From contig JBJEKU010000038.1 of assembly GCA_051878795.1 (NCBI GenBank), positions 1 to 17,298 on the forward strand: DNA of 17,298 bases, written 5' to 3'. Origin of the DNA: W1P20-047 sp051878795. GTDB taxonomy: Bacteria > Actinomycetota > Coriobacteriia > Coriobacteriales > Eggerthellaceae. Shown piece after piece: positions 1 to 6,786 of the stretch (the first letter of the stretch is position 1; every line of letters starts with the position of its first letter). The position numbers and the translations under genes were made by a program. Under the pieces are notes generated by a model that saw only the letters and a program-made list of their open reading frames with translations, was not told the DNA's origin and searched no databases.

Positions 1-32
1 GTCTTTTTTTCTAGACTATGCTGCTGCCAAAG

Positions 33-114
33 TGCGCAAGAAATTGTACGTCACCCTTGACGAAGGGGGTATCCAAGCTGTTCAAGCACCAAGGAAATCA
101 GAATGCGCAAGAAA
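33..114. repeat. Short direct repeat pair in the terminal intergenic region
   Basis: The 11-base word TGCGCAAGAAA occurs at 33-43 and again at 104-114. The second copy runs into the T-rich tail of the terminator that ends the yqeY operon (on the minus strand the word reads TTTCTTGCGCA). The remainder of 1-190 holds no gene I can support; the open frame crossing it on the plus strand is antisense to yqeY. The repeat may be chance. Confidence 0.3.
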
Positions 115-151
115 CAGAAAAGGGAGCGGCACATCGCAGTTCGCTCCCCTT
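112..151 (-). terminator. Rho-independent terminator after the def-fmt-rsmB-yqeY block
   Basis: On the minus strand the sequence AAGGGGAGCG (151-142) pairs with CGCTCCCTTT (128-119), giving a 10-pair stem with one G-U pair and a 13-nt loop. It is followed by a T-rich tract, TTTTCTGTTTC. It lies 40-80 bases beyond the yqeY stop codon, which fits intrinsic termination of the leftward operon. Confidence 0.75.
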
Positions 152-190
152 GCTGATTACAACCCTGCCGTAAAGGCGGGATCCTTGAGA

Positions 191-634
191 TTAGGCCAGG
201 CGCTTGCTCACTTCTTTGGCAGCTTCAGCCTTGTCCAGGTTGCCACCGGTTGCCGCAGTGAGGGCTCCCATGACCTTGCCCATGTCGCGCTTGGTTTCGG
301 CGCCCAGTTCCTCGATGGTCTTTTCCACCAGCGCCACCAGGGCATCGCCGGTCACCTGTTCGGGCAGCAAGGATTCCAGCAGCTTCACCTGCCCGTCGAG
401 CATGTCGGTACGCTCCTGGTTGTTGCCGGCCTTGATAGAGCCTTCCAGGGTTTCGGAAGTCTGCTTGATAACGCGCTTGATCATGGCAGTGACATCTTCG
501 TCGGTGACTTCACGGCGTTCGTTCACTTCGATATCCTTCAGCTCGCCATGCACCTGGCGCAGAATTGACAGGCGGTCCTTATCGCGTGCACGCATGGCAT
601 CCTTGATCATTTCCTTCAGCTCGTCGTAAGTCAT
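191..634 (-). CDS. yqeY: GatB/YqeY domain-containing protein
   Basis: A 147-residue protein recognised as a stand-alone GatB/YqeY-domain protein. It is an all-helical fold related to the C-terminal tail of GatB, the tRNA-dependent amidotransferase subunit. The start (MTYDELKEMIKDAMRARDKD), the central LLPEQ segment and the C-terminal GKVMGAL stretch are typical, as is the length. Such domains are thought to contact tRNA, but the role of the stand-alone protein is not settled; no catalytic motif is visible. The ATG at 634 is preceded by AAGGAAGG at good spacing. The gene begins 21 bp after the rsmB-like stop and is the last gene before a terminator, so it is probably co-transcribed with def-fmt-rsmB. 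Identification as family member is firm, function is not. Confidence 0.88.
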   Translation of the reverse strand: MTYDELKEMIKDAMRARDKDRLSILRQVHGELKDIEVNERREVTDEDVTAMIKRVIKQTSETLEGSIKAGNNQERTDMLDGQVKLLESLLPEQVTGDALVALVEKTIEELGAETKRDMGKVMGALTAATGGNLDKAEAAKEVSKRLA

Positions 635-655
635 ATGCCTTCCTTTCTGTCACGG

Positions 656-2044
656 TTAACCGATGCGGCGAAGCACGGCGGCGAAATGCGCATCGGATCC
701 GTTTTCCGTCAAACGGGTTTTGAAGAAGAGCTTGGAGAGCTCGTTCATAGAACAGGGCTCGATGCGGAACTTTCCCGCGATTCCCGGCGTTTCCAAAAAC
801 GCCTTCAACGCAAGCTCGTTTTCCTGAGGGGACACCGTGCAGGTCGCATACACCAAGCGGCCGCCGACTTTCACATGCGACGCACTTGCCTGCAGGATCC
901 TGGTGTTGATGCTGGCCATCTGCCCGATAAGCTTCGGGCTCATGCGCCAGCGGAGTTCGGGATGACGGCGCAGGGTGCCGATACCAGAACAGGGTGCATC
1001 GATGAACACCGTATCGAATTCACCCAGCGCGTCAGGGGCAGTGCCGGGAGCGGGCATGATGCGCGCGTCCGTACCCACGGTATGCGATATCTCGACACCG
1101 TATTCCCTCGCCCTATCCAAAAGCAGATCCACCTTGAAGCCGCGTGCGTCCAGGCAGGTGATATCCATCTGGGAACCCCACCGCCTGAAAGCCTCGGATT
1201 GCAGCATGATGGTCTTCGTTCCACGGCCCGCACCGATTTCAAGGAAGCTTTCCGGCTTTTCCTTCGGTAAGGCCAACTGCACGATCGCCTGGGCGGCAAC
1301 ATCGCTTACGATCAAGCGCCCTTCACGGAAACCCTTCATGGCGGTGGAAGCAGCAACGGCGATAGGATGCTGCGCCTTGTAGCAGCCGGGGATGAAATCC
1401 AACCCCGGACTGATTCGGATAGGGGCAAGCTGCATGCCATCGCGCGCCATACCGTTCAAGAACACCTGCTCATCGGGCATCTGTATGGCATTGACCGAAA
1501 AGTACACGGGTGCAGGCTGGTTGCTCACTTCCATGAAGCGTCGCGCTTCGCCCCTGCCCATCCATTCGATCAGACACTTGGCCAGCCAGGTAGGGAAACC
1601 CATCACACGGGCAAGCGCTGCATCGTCCGTGGCAGGATTACCGTAAGGGAAATACTTCTTCTGCGTCAAGATCTTGCGCAAGACGGCATTGGCTAAACGG
1701 GCCGCCTTGGGAGCGATTGCGCGGACCAATTCGACACCCTGGTCTACCGCAGCGTGGTCCGCCTTATCCAGGAACAGGATCTCGTACGTGGATACGCGCA
1801 GGCAATCCCTCACGTCGGGATTGATATCGTTGGGGCTGCGCAAAGCGCGGTCGATGGTTTCGTCGAGCACCCCCAAAGTTGATGACACGCCCAGGGCGAG
1901 CATACGGCAGAAGGCCGCATCTTCGGGGACGAGCCTAGCCGAGCGCAGTTTCTTGTCGAGTACTTCGGAAGTATAGACCTCGTTCGTTCTGACCTCAGCA
2001 CCAACTTGGGCCGCGAGCAGGCGGCCGGGATTGAGTCTAGACAT
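656..2044 (-). CDS. rsmB: RsmB-like 16S rRNA (cytosine-C5) methyltransferase with NusB-like N-terminal domain
   Basis: The 462-residue protein has an N-terminal NusB-like helical domain (about 5-130, including FLDKADHAAVDQGVELVR) and a C-terminal Rossmann methyltransferase of the RsmB/Sun/NOL1 family. The two catalytic cysteines of m5C methyltransferases are visible: Cys352 in DAPCSGIGTLRRHPELRWR and Cys402 in YATCTVSPQENE. Family knowledge points to SAM-dependent methylation of 16S rRNA, C967 in E. coli. Motif I is unusual: residues 268-278 read LEIGAGRGTKT where the family usually has a DxCAAPGGKT-type loop, although a Gly-rich turn and Lys/Thr remain. The ATG at 2044 overlaps the fmt stop by 8 bp, suggesting translational coupling. 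The enzyme class is clear; the exact target base is inferred from position after def-fmt and from the NusB domain. Confidence 0.88.
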   Translation of the reverse strand: MSRLNPGRLLAAQVGAEVRTNEVYTSEVLDKKLRSARLVPEDAAFCRMLALGVSSTLGVLDETIDRALRSPNDINPDVRDCLRVSTYEILFLDKADHAAVDQGVELVRAIAPKAARLANAVLRKILTQKKYFPYGNPATDDAALARVMGFPTWLAKCLIEWMGRGEARRFMEVSNQPAPVYFSVNAIQMPDEQVFLNGMARDGMQLAPIRISPGLDFIPGCYKAQHPIAVAASTAMKGFREGRLIVSDVAAQAIVQLALPKEKPESFLEIGAGRGTKTIMLQSEAFRRWGSQMDITCLDARGFKVDLLLDRAREYGVEISHTVGTDARIMPAPGTAPDALGEFDTVFIDAPCSGIGTLRRHPELRWRMSPKLIGQMASINTRILQASASHVKVGGRLVYATCTVSPQENELALKAFLETPGIAGKFRIEPCSMNELSKLFFKTRLTENGSDAHFAAVLRRIG

Positions 2045-2987
2045 CCAAATACCCCCAAGTCACGTTACCGCCCTTGATATTCTGGATACCGCCGGCAAAA
2101 TCGCGTCCGGGCATGGCCTTCTTGCCTTCGGGCTTCACTTCGACCAACTCGATGGGCTCTTCCGCAAAACCCAGATACAGACGCTTCTGGAACAGCGCAA
2201 CCATACCGGGACGAAGATCGAGATCGTTGCGCACGGAAAGCGGCACACGCTGCGCCTTGTTTACCGCAACCTCGCGTCCGGCGATAGTGCACCGTGCAGG
2301 ATGCGCAGGGGAAGATGCCTGGATCTTGCGGAGAGCGCGGAAGGAAGGCTCTTCGGGATGCAGGTAGAATTCGCGCTTCTCGATCTTCTCGGCATAGGTG
2401 ACGGAGAAATCGTCCTGCTTGGTCCATTCGATGGTCCCCTGCTCGATCTGCGCAAGCGCGGTAAGCAGAGCCTGGGAACCCAAGCCGGAAAGCTCGGAAG
2501 TCAATTCCAAGGTGTCCTTGTCGCCGATTTCGGTTTCGCGGACGATACAGTAGTCGCCCGTGTCCAAACCCTCTTCCATACGCATGATGCACACACCGGT
2601 GCGGTCATCGCCTGCAAGGATGGCACGCTCGACGGGAGCAGCACCGCGCCACCTGGGCAGCAGCGAGGCATGGACATTCAAGCAGCCGTACTGCGGGATG
2701 ATCAGCACGTCATAGGGAAGGATCATGCCGTATGCGGCAACGCAGATAACATCGGGTTGCAGGCTCTGGATAAGCTGGTGCATATCCGGATCGCGCAGGG
2801 TCTTGGGTGTGAAAACGGGGATGCCATGCTGTTGGGCAATCTGCTTCACAGGGCTAGGGATGAGCTTCTTGCCCCGGCCACGCACCGCATCGGCACGGGT
2901 GAACACGCCCACCACATCATGGGCGCCGATGAGGTTTTCCAAGATCGCCGCGGAAAAGCCGGGGGTCCCCATGAATACTACGCGCAT
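2037..2987 (-). CDS. fmt: Methionyl-tRNA formyltransferase
   Basis: A 316-residue enzyme that transfers a formyl group from 10-formyl-tetrahydrofolate to Met-tRNA(fMet), making the initiator tRNA used by IF-2. The N-terminal formyltransferase domain opens with MRVVFMGTPGFSAAIL and carries the signature NVHASLLPRWRGAAP (104-118). The catalytic triad is visible as Asn104, His106 and Asp142 (in GLDTGD), matching the E. coli N-H-D arrangement with an offset of two. PSPVK at 45-49 is the usual loop near the active site. The C-terminal OB-like domain, which grips the tRNA, covers about 205-316. Length is normal. Its ATG shares a base with the def stop codon (TAATG), and AAGG lies 7 nt upstream inside def, so translation is probably coupled to def. 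Confidence 0.97.
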   Translation of the reverse strand: MRVVFMGTPGFSAAILENLIGAHDVVGVFTRADAVRGRGKKLIPSPVKQIAQQHGIPVFTPKTLRDPDMHQLIQSLQPDVICVAAYGMILPYDVLIIPQYGCLNVHASLLPRWRGAAPVERAILAGDDRTGVCIMRMEEGLDTGDYCIVRETEIGDKDTLELTSELSGLGSQALLTALAQIEQGTIEWTKQDDFSVTYAEKIEKREFYLHPEEPSFRALRKIQASSPAHPARCTIAGREVAVNKAQRVPLSVRNDLDLRPGMVALFQKRLYLGFAEEPIELVEVKPEGKKAMPGRDFAGGIQNIKGGNVTWGYLDV

Positions 2988-3529
2988 TATCGAACCTTAA
3001 GATCGTCGATGCTCACGTCACCAGGGCGCGCGCCGGCGGCACGTGCAGCCTCGTATTCACGCAGCGCCTTGATACGCTCCAAGGGGCTGGCGCTTTCGAA
3101 GAGGGTACGGCCGTTCAGGTGATCGATTTCATGCTGGAGGCAGCGGCCCAGCAAGCCGTCGCCTTCGATGACGCACTCGTTGCCATCGAGATCGTAGTAC
3201 TTCACGCGGGCGAAGGGCGGACGGGTGATGGGCACGCTCACGCCAGGACAGGACAGGCAGCCTTCGGGCTCGGTCACAGGATCGCCGGAGGTCTCCAGGA
3301 TTTCGGGGTTGACCAGGGCGATGGGGTTTTCGTATTCGGATTCCTCGTCGCAGTCGATTACGATGAGGCGCTTCATGATGCCCACCTGGGGGGCGGCCAG
3401 ACCGCAGCCGTTGTTGTCGTACATGTCACGCGCCATCTGCTCGGCAAGCTTCTTCAGCGCCTTGTCGCCCGGAACGCAGGGCTCGCAGACCTGGCGAAGC
3501 ATAGGATCGGGGGAAAGAACAATCTTCAT
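2987..3529 (-). CDS. def: Peptide deformylase
   Basis: A 180-residue metalloenzyme that removes the formyl group from nascent N-termini at the ribosomal exit, the partner step to Fmt. All three deformylase motifs are intact: GCGLAAPQVG (41-50), EGCLSCPG (89-96) and HEIDHLNG (133-140). Metal ligands are Cys91, His133 and His137, with catalytic Glu134. A charged tail of about 25 residues after the core (EYEAARAAGARPGDVSIDDLKVR) is probably flexible. The ATG at 3529 follows GGAG at 4-nt spacing. It is the first gene of the def-fmt-rsmB-yqeY block and is preceded by a 209-bp gap holding a -10-like element and a hairpin, so a promoter of its own is likely. Confidence 0.97.
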   Translation of the reverse strand: MKIVLSPDPMLRQVCEPCVPGDKALKKLAEQMARDMYDNNGCGLAAPQVGIMKRLIVIDCDEESEYENPIALVNPEILETSGDPVTEPEGCLSCPGVSVPITRPPFARVKYYDLDGNECVIEGDGLLGRCLQHEIDHLNGRTLFESASPLERIKALREYEAARAAGARPGDVSIDDLKVR

Positions 3530-3547
3530 GGTGCTCCTATCGATACA

Positions 3548-3600
3548 GCGGGGCGGCCTTCGATGGATGCGCCCCGCAAGATTCCACTCTTTTCATTGTA
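3548..3600 (-). promoter_or_regulatory. Candidate def promoter -10 and leader hairpin
   Basis: Within the 209-bp gap between dnaG and def, the minus strand carries TACAAT at 3600-3595, one base off the sigma-70 -10 consensus. I could not place a convincing -35 at normal spacing. Downstream, GCGGGGCG (3577-3570) is a perfect 8-bp complement of CGCCCCGC (3555-3548), with a 14-nt loop, and lies about 20 nt before the def start. It lacks a T tract, so it is not an intrinsic terminator. The rest of the gap (3601-3738) shows no gene and no clear terminator for dnaG. Confidence 0.4.
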
Positions 3601-3738
3601 TCCCGTAAAGCAGGCCAACCGCACGATTCGGGGGATATTACCGAAACCCAACATGAGGGCCGGCAAGGCACCCCGTTGCTTGATGGGCGCGTTACAGGGC
3701 ACTGGTGAGCGCAGCGGCAGATGCAGGCTCCCCAAGCG

Positions 3739-5634
3739 TTAGAGGGGCGTCCGCGCATGCTGGACACTGCGCTGGGCAAGCTGCTTCTGCATGGCGGTTA
3801 CGCTCTTGAACAGGTTGTCGTAGAATTCCGGGTCCATGCCTTCGGGATGACGCAGCATCTCCCGATAGCTGTCGATCTGGTCGCTTAAATCGCCCAAAGC
3901 CAGTTCTTCTACCAAAAACGCGGCATAGGTGGCAGGGTCCTTCGACCCCACGTGGCTTTCCACGAACGCACGTGCACTCTGCGGGAATTCCGTATTCAGG
4001 ATGCCTATCAGCTCGGTCGAACCCGCATCGGGATGCTCGGCCAGGATATCGAGCATGCGCTCGGCAATCTGCGAGAACAGGGGCACATGCCATTGGGTGC
4101 AGGCAAGCGCGTCCGCCTGTACCATGGCGATCTGCGGAAACCTGCCGCAAAGCCCGATGAACTCCATCTCGAAGCGTCGACGGCTGCGCTCGGCGTCGGA
4201 AAGCTGAACCTGCGCCGCAGTCTGGACGGACACATCCCACTGCCCGGAAGCGCTCGGTGCGGAATACCCGCCCGGATTCCCCCCGTAGCGGGTTTCGGAT
4301 TCGTTTGCATCGGGCTCGGGCGGCTGAAGCACAGCCAACCGGGCCAGCGCCTCATCCTCGCGCACGTGCAGCCTGCTGGCAATCTGCACCGCGTAGTCCT
4401 GAGCGACGAGCGAATCCTTGATAGGGGCCAGTACCTGCAGCGCATCACGGAATGCAAGCGCACGCGATTCTGCACTGTTCAGGTCATACGCGGCAAGCCT
4501 TCGCTCGATGCCATAGCTGATCAGCGAAGGAGCAGCATCCAACTGGGCACGCAGGGCATCGATGCCGTACTTGCCCACGAAATCCGCAGGATCCAGGTTG
4601 TCAGGCAGGGTGCAGGCGCACAGGTCTATGCGCTTCCGACCTGGCTCGGGGTTCATGGTCTGGTCGATGAAGCCCAAGGCACGATCGGCGGCACGCTGCC
4701 CCGCTTCGTCGCCATCGAACAGATAGACGATCTTCTTCCCCGCATGCCGTGAAAGCACGCGGATGTGCTGCTTGGTAAGCGCCGTTCCCAAAGTGGCAAC
4801 CGCATTGGTCATTCCCGCCTCGTGCAAGGCGATTACGTCGGTATACCCTTCTACCACCAACGCCACGCCAGTGGATGTCATCGCAGACTTGGCACGGTCG
4901 AGCCCGTAGAGCACGCTCGATTTATGGAAGAGGGGCGTCTCCTGGCTGTTCAGATACTTGGGTTCGCCCTTCCCCACCACGCGTCCGCCGAAGGCGATGC
5001 AGTCGCCCTGGTCGTCGAAAATAGGGAAGATGATGCGGTTGAAGAAGCGGTCCTGAGGGGGCTTTCCTTCATATCGGGTCACCACGTTGGCATCGACCAT
5101 TTCCTTGACGGAAAAACCCTTCGAAGACAGATGGGCATACAGCGACTTACGTCCTGGCGCGAAACCCAGCTGCCACGACCTGGGCACCGAGCCGCCCAAT
5201 CCCCTTCCTGAAAGATAGGCGCGCGCAGCATCCGCTTCGGAAGACTTGCCGCGCATCAGCTGCAAATGATAGAAATCGCAGGTTTCCCTGCACACTTCTT
5301 TCAAACGCGTCTTGTAGGAACGTGACGCCGCATTGCGCCCCGTTTCGTGGATCTCGATTCCCGCACGATCGGCCAGTTTTCGCACGGCATCGGGGAAATC
5401 GATGTCCTCGGACTTCATGATGTAGGAGAAGACATCGCCGCCCTCATGGCAACCGAAGCAGTAGAACAACTGGGTGGCAGGGTCGATCTGGCACGAAGGG
5501 GAACGCTCTTCATGGAAGGGGCAGCAGCACCAGAAAGTGCGTCCCTTTTGGCGAAGCGGGATGCGGTCCGAGAACACGGATACGATATCGCTCGCTTCCC
5601 TGACTTTCTGGATGTCCTCGTCGCTGATTCCCAT
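3739..5634 (-). CDS. dnaG: DNA primase
   Basis: A 631-residue primase that lays RNA primers at the replication fork. Domains in order: an N-terminal CHC2 zinc-binding domain with ligands Cys38, His41, Cys59 and Cys62 (CPFHEERSPSC and YCFGCHEGGD); the RNA polymerase core with the basic motif EPKYLNSQETPLFHKS (224-239); the TOPRIM catalytic centre with Glu262 (VVEGYTD) and Asp308/Asp310 (FDGDEAG); and a C-terminal helical region from about 450, the position of the DnaB-helicase-binding domain. Length is within the family's usual range. The start MGISDEDIQKVREASDIV matches the family, although the ribosome binding site is weak (AAGG about 13 nt upstream). It lies between ribF and def and is separated from both by more than 200 bp, so it may be transcribed on its own. 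rpoD, a common neighbour of dnaG elsewhere, is not adjacent. Confidence 0.98.
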   Translation of the reverse strand: MGISDEDIQKVREASDIVSVFSDRIPLRQKGRTFWCCCPFHEERSPSCQIDPATQLFYCFGCHEGGDVFSYIMKSEDIDFPDAVRKLADRAGIEIHETGRNAASRSYKTRLKEVCRETCDFYHLQLMRGKSSEADAARAYLSGRGLGGSVPRSWQLGFAPGRKSLYAHLSSKGFSVKEMVDANVVTRYEGKPPQDRFFNRIIFPIFDDQGDCIAFGGRVVGKGEPKYLNSQETPLFHKSSVLYGLDRAKSAMTSTGVALVVEGYTDVIALHEAGMTNAVATLGTALTKQHIRVLSRHAGKKIVYLFDGDEAGQRAADRALGFIDQTMNPEPGRKRIDLCACTLPDNLDPADFVGKYGIDALRAQLDAAPSLISYGIERRLAAYDLNSAESRALAFRDALQVLAPIKDSLVAQDYAVQIASRLHVREDEALARLAVLQPPEPDANESETRYGGNPGGYSAPSASGQWDVSVQTAAQVQLSDAERSRRRFEMEFIGLCGRFPQIAMVQADALACTQWHVPLFSQIAERMLDILAEHPDAGSTELIGILNTEFPQSARAFVESHVGSKDPATYAAFLVEELALGDLSDQIDSYREMLRHPEGMDPEFYDNLFKSVTAMQKQLAQRSVQHARTPL

Positions 5635-5669
5635 GGGGCCTATCCGCCTTCCGAATCATTCCCTATCTT

Positions 5670-5700
5670 GTCGGCACCGTTTGCTCATATCGGCACCGAC
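5670..5700. repeat. Inverted/direct repeat just upstream of dnaG
   Basis: GTCGGCACCG (5670-5679) and CGGCACCGAC (5691-5700) form a 10-pair stem in RNA with two central G-U pairs on the minus strand and an 11-nt loop. The same bases also give a 9-bp direct repeat, TCGGCACCG, at 5671-5679 and 5690-5698. No T tract follows on the minus strand (AAGATAGGG), so this is not an intrinsic terminator. It sits 36-66 bp before the dnaG start, where an operator or leader structure could lie. Confidence 0.4.
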
Positions 5701-5806
5701 TTGCCGCATGCATGCGCAAACGGGTCCCTTTCCCACTTACGGCAAGAAACCCGAGGACAGCTTGCACGGGCGAAATACCTCGACGCTTGCCGCAGACGTG
5801 CGCAAA
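5700..5806. repeat. Two copies of an operator-like motif upstream of dnaG
   Basis: The pattern CTTGCCGCA, four variable bases, TGCGCAAA occurs at 5700-5720 and at 5786-5806. Outside the four variable bases the copies are identical over 17 positions. The first copy contains the perfect 12-bp palindrome CGCATGCATGCG (5705-5716); the second has the degenerate form CGCAGACGTGCG (5791-5802). The copies are 86 bp apart, close to eight helical turns, in the non-coding gap between ribF and dnaG. A paired repressor or nucleoid-protein site is possible; I cannot name a factor. Confidence 0.4.
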
Positions 5807-5829
5807 ACCCATGCGGATAGCGCACATTC

Positions 5830-5880
5830 CCTACAGATTATCGCGGACGACGGCGCACGTACCTACAGATTTTCGCGAAC
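5830..5880. repeat. Near-perfect 19-bp direct repeat at the ribF 3' end
   Basis: CCTACAGATTATCGCGGAC (5830-5848) and CCTACAGATTTTCGCGAAC (5862-5880) match at 17 of 19 positions with an exact 32-bp offset. The second copy encodes the end of RibF including its stop (Val-Arg-Glu-Asn-Leu-stop). The first, downstream copy would read Val-Arg-Asp-Asn-Leu-stop but is out of frame with ribF. It looks like the relic of a small tandem duplication of the gene's last codons. Confidence 0.55.
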
Positions 5881-6786
5881 CCACGCGATATTTTGCATGA
5901 CGGTCTGGATGAGTTCATCAACAGATGCGAAATCGACCAGGGGCCGCAGCCATTCCATGAATTGCACCTGGATATCCTGGCCGTAGATGTCGCCCTCGAA
6001 ATCCAGGATATGCACTTCGCAATAGGCATCCGTGCGACCCTTGAAGGTGGGACTCGCTCCCACCGATACCGCCGCCTTGTAGGCAACATCGTTTACCAGG
6101 GCATATGCCGCATACACGCCCTCACGAAGGACGCGTCGCGAGGGCTCCACCAGAAGGTTAGCCGTCCGAAAACCCATATCGCGGCCTTCCCCCCTGCCCG
6201 CAACCACACGTTCATGCAAGGTATAGGGCCGGGTGAGCAGACGGGCGGCATCGGCAACATCGCCCTGCTCCAAGAGCTTGCGGATACGGGTCGCAGTCAC
6301 CGGACCGCCTTCAACCTGCAGCAAGTCGCACGCGCACACCTGCATGCCATTCGAAATCCCCCACGAACAGAGCGTATCCACGGTACCCGCCGCACGCACG
6401 CCGAAACGGATGTCGGAGCCCACGTGAAGGCTCTCGGGGACATTCCCCGCGAATACAGCTTCCAGAAAGTCGCATGGAGCTAACCCTGCGAATTGCTCAG
6501 TGAATGGCAGCACAACAACCGCATCAACGCCCAGCTGGGCGAGCATTTCAATGCGGTCTTCGTTGGATAGGAGCTTGCGCAAGCGTTCGGGATGGAAGCG
6601 CTCGTCGGGATCGATGTCGAATGTCAGCACCACGCTTGCGATACCGAACTCGTGCGCTCTGCCGCATGCGGATTCGATGAGGTACCTGTGCCCGCAATGA
6701 ACACCATCGAACACCCCGAATGCACAAGAACAGCCCGCAAGCACCTTGCGGGCTTCGACTTCGTCGATCTTATATACGGCCGACAC
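5863..6786 (-). CDS. ribF: Bifunctional riboflavin kinase / FMN adenylyltransferase
   Basis: The protein makes FMN from riboflavin and FAD from FMN. The N-terminal FAD synthetase half shows AFGVFDGVHCGHRYL (22-36, nucleotidyltransferase HxGH-like motif His30-Cys-Gly-His33) and ATRIRKLL (165-172). The C-terminal flavokinase half shows GRGEGRDMGFRTANLL (about 197-212) and EGVYAAYALV. The usual GFPTAN motif reads GFRTAN here, with the Pro replaced by Arg while the Thr and Asn are kept. I place the start at the GTG at 6786 because ACGGAG lies 6 nt before it. A TTG at 6804 in the same frame would add six residues but has no Shine-Dalgarno. This gives 307 residues, normal for the family, and a 17-bp overlap with the end of truB, consistent with coupling. 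Confidence 0.93.
   Translation of the reverse strand: MSAVYKIDEVEARKVLAGCSCAFGVFDGVHCGHRYLIESACGRAHEFGIASVVLTFDIDPDERFHPERLRKLLSNEDRIEMLAQLGVDAVVVLPFTEQFAGLAPCDFLEAVFAGNVPESLHVGSDIRFGVRAAGTVDTLCSWGISNGMQVCACDLLQVEGGPVTATRIRKLLEQGDVADAARLLTRPYTLHERVVAGRGEGRDMGFRTANLLVEPSRRVLREGVYAAYALVNDVAYKAAVSVGASPTFKGRTDAYCEVHILDFEGDIYGQDIQVQFMEWLRPLVDFASVDELIQTVMQNIAWVRENL

Noticed and set aside
1..110. tRNA or other structured RNA gene at the left edge
   Set aside because: I looked for a cloverleaf with a T-arm GTTCRA and acceptor pairing and found none; the TTCAAG at 81-86 has no supporting stems.
32..568. Plus-strand open frame starting MRKKLYV at the left edge
   Set aside because: Nearly all of it is antisense to yqeY and it crosses the operon terminator; the start codon is GTG without a ribosome binding site.
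5831..5845. DnaA boxes or an origin near dnaG
   Set aside because: The ATTATCGCG-like words do not match the TTATCCACA consensus and no cluster is present; dnaG proximity alone is not evidence of an origin.
5712..5900. Small Arg-rich plus-strand open frame in the ribF-dnaG gap
   Set aside because: No Shine-Dalgarno, runs into ribF antisense, and its composition is that of random GC-rich DNA; the region is better explained as repeat-bearing intergenic DNA.
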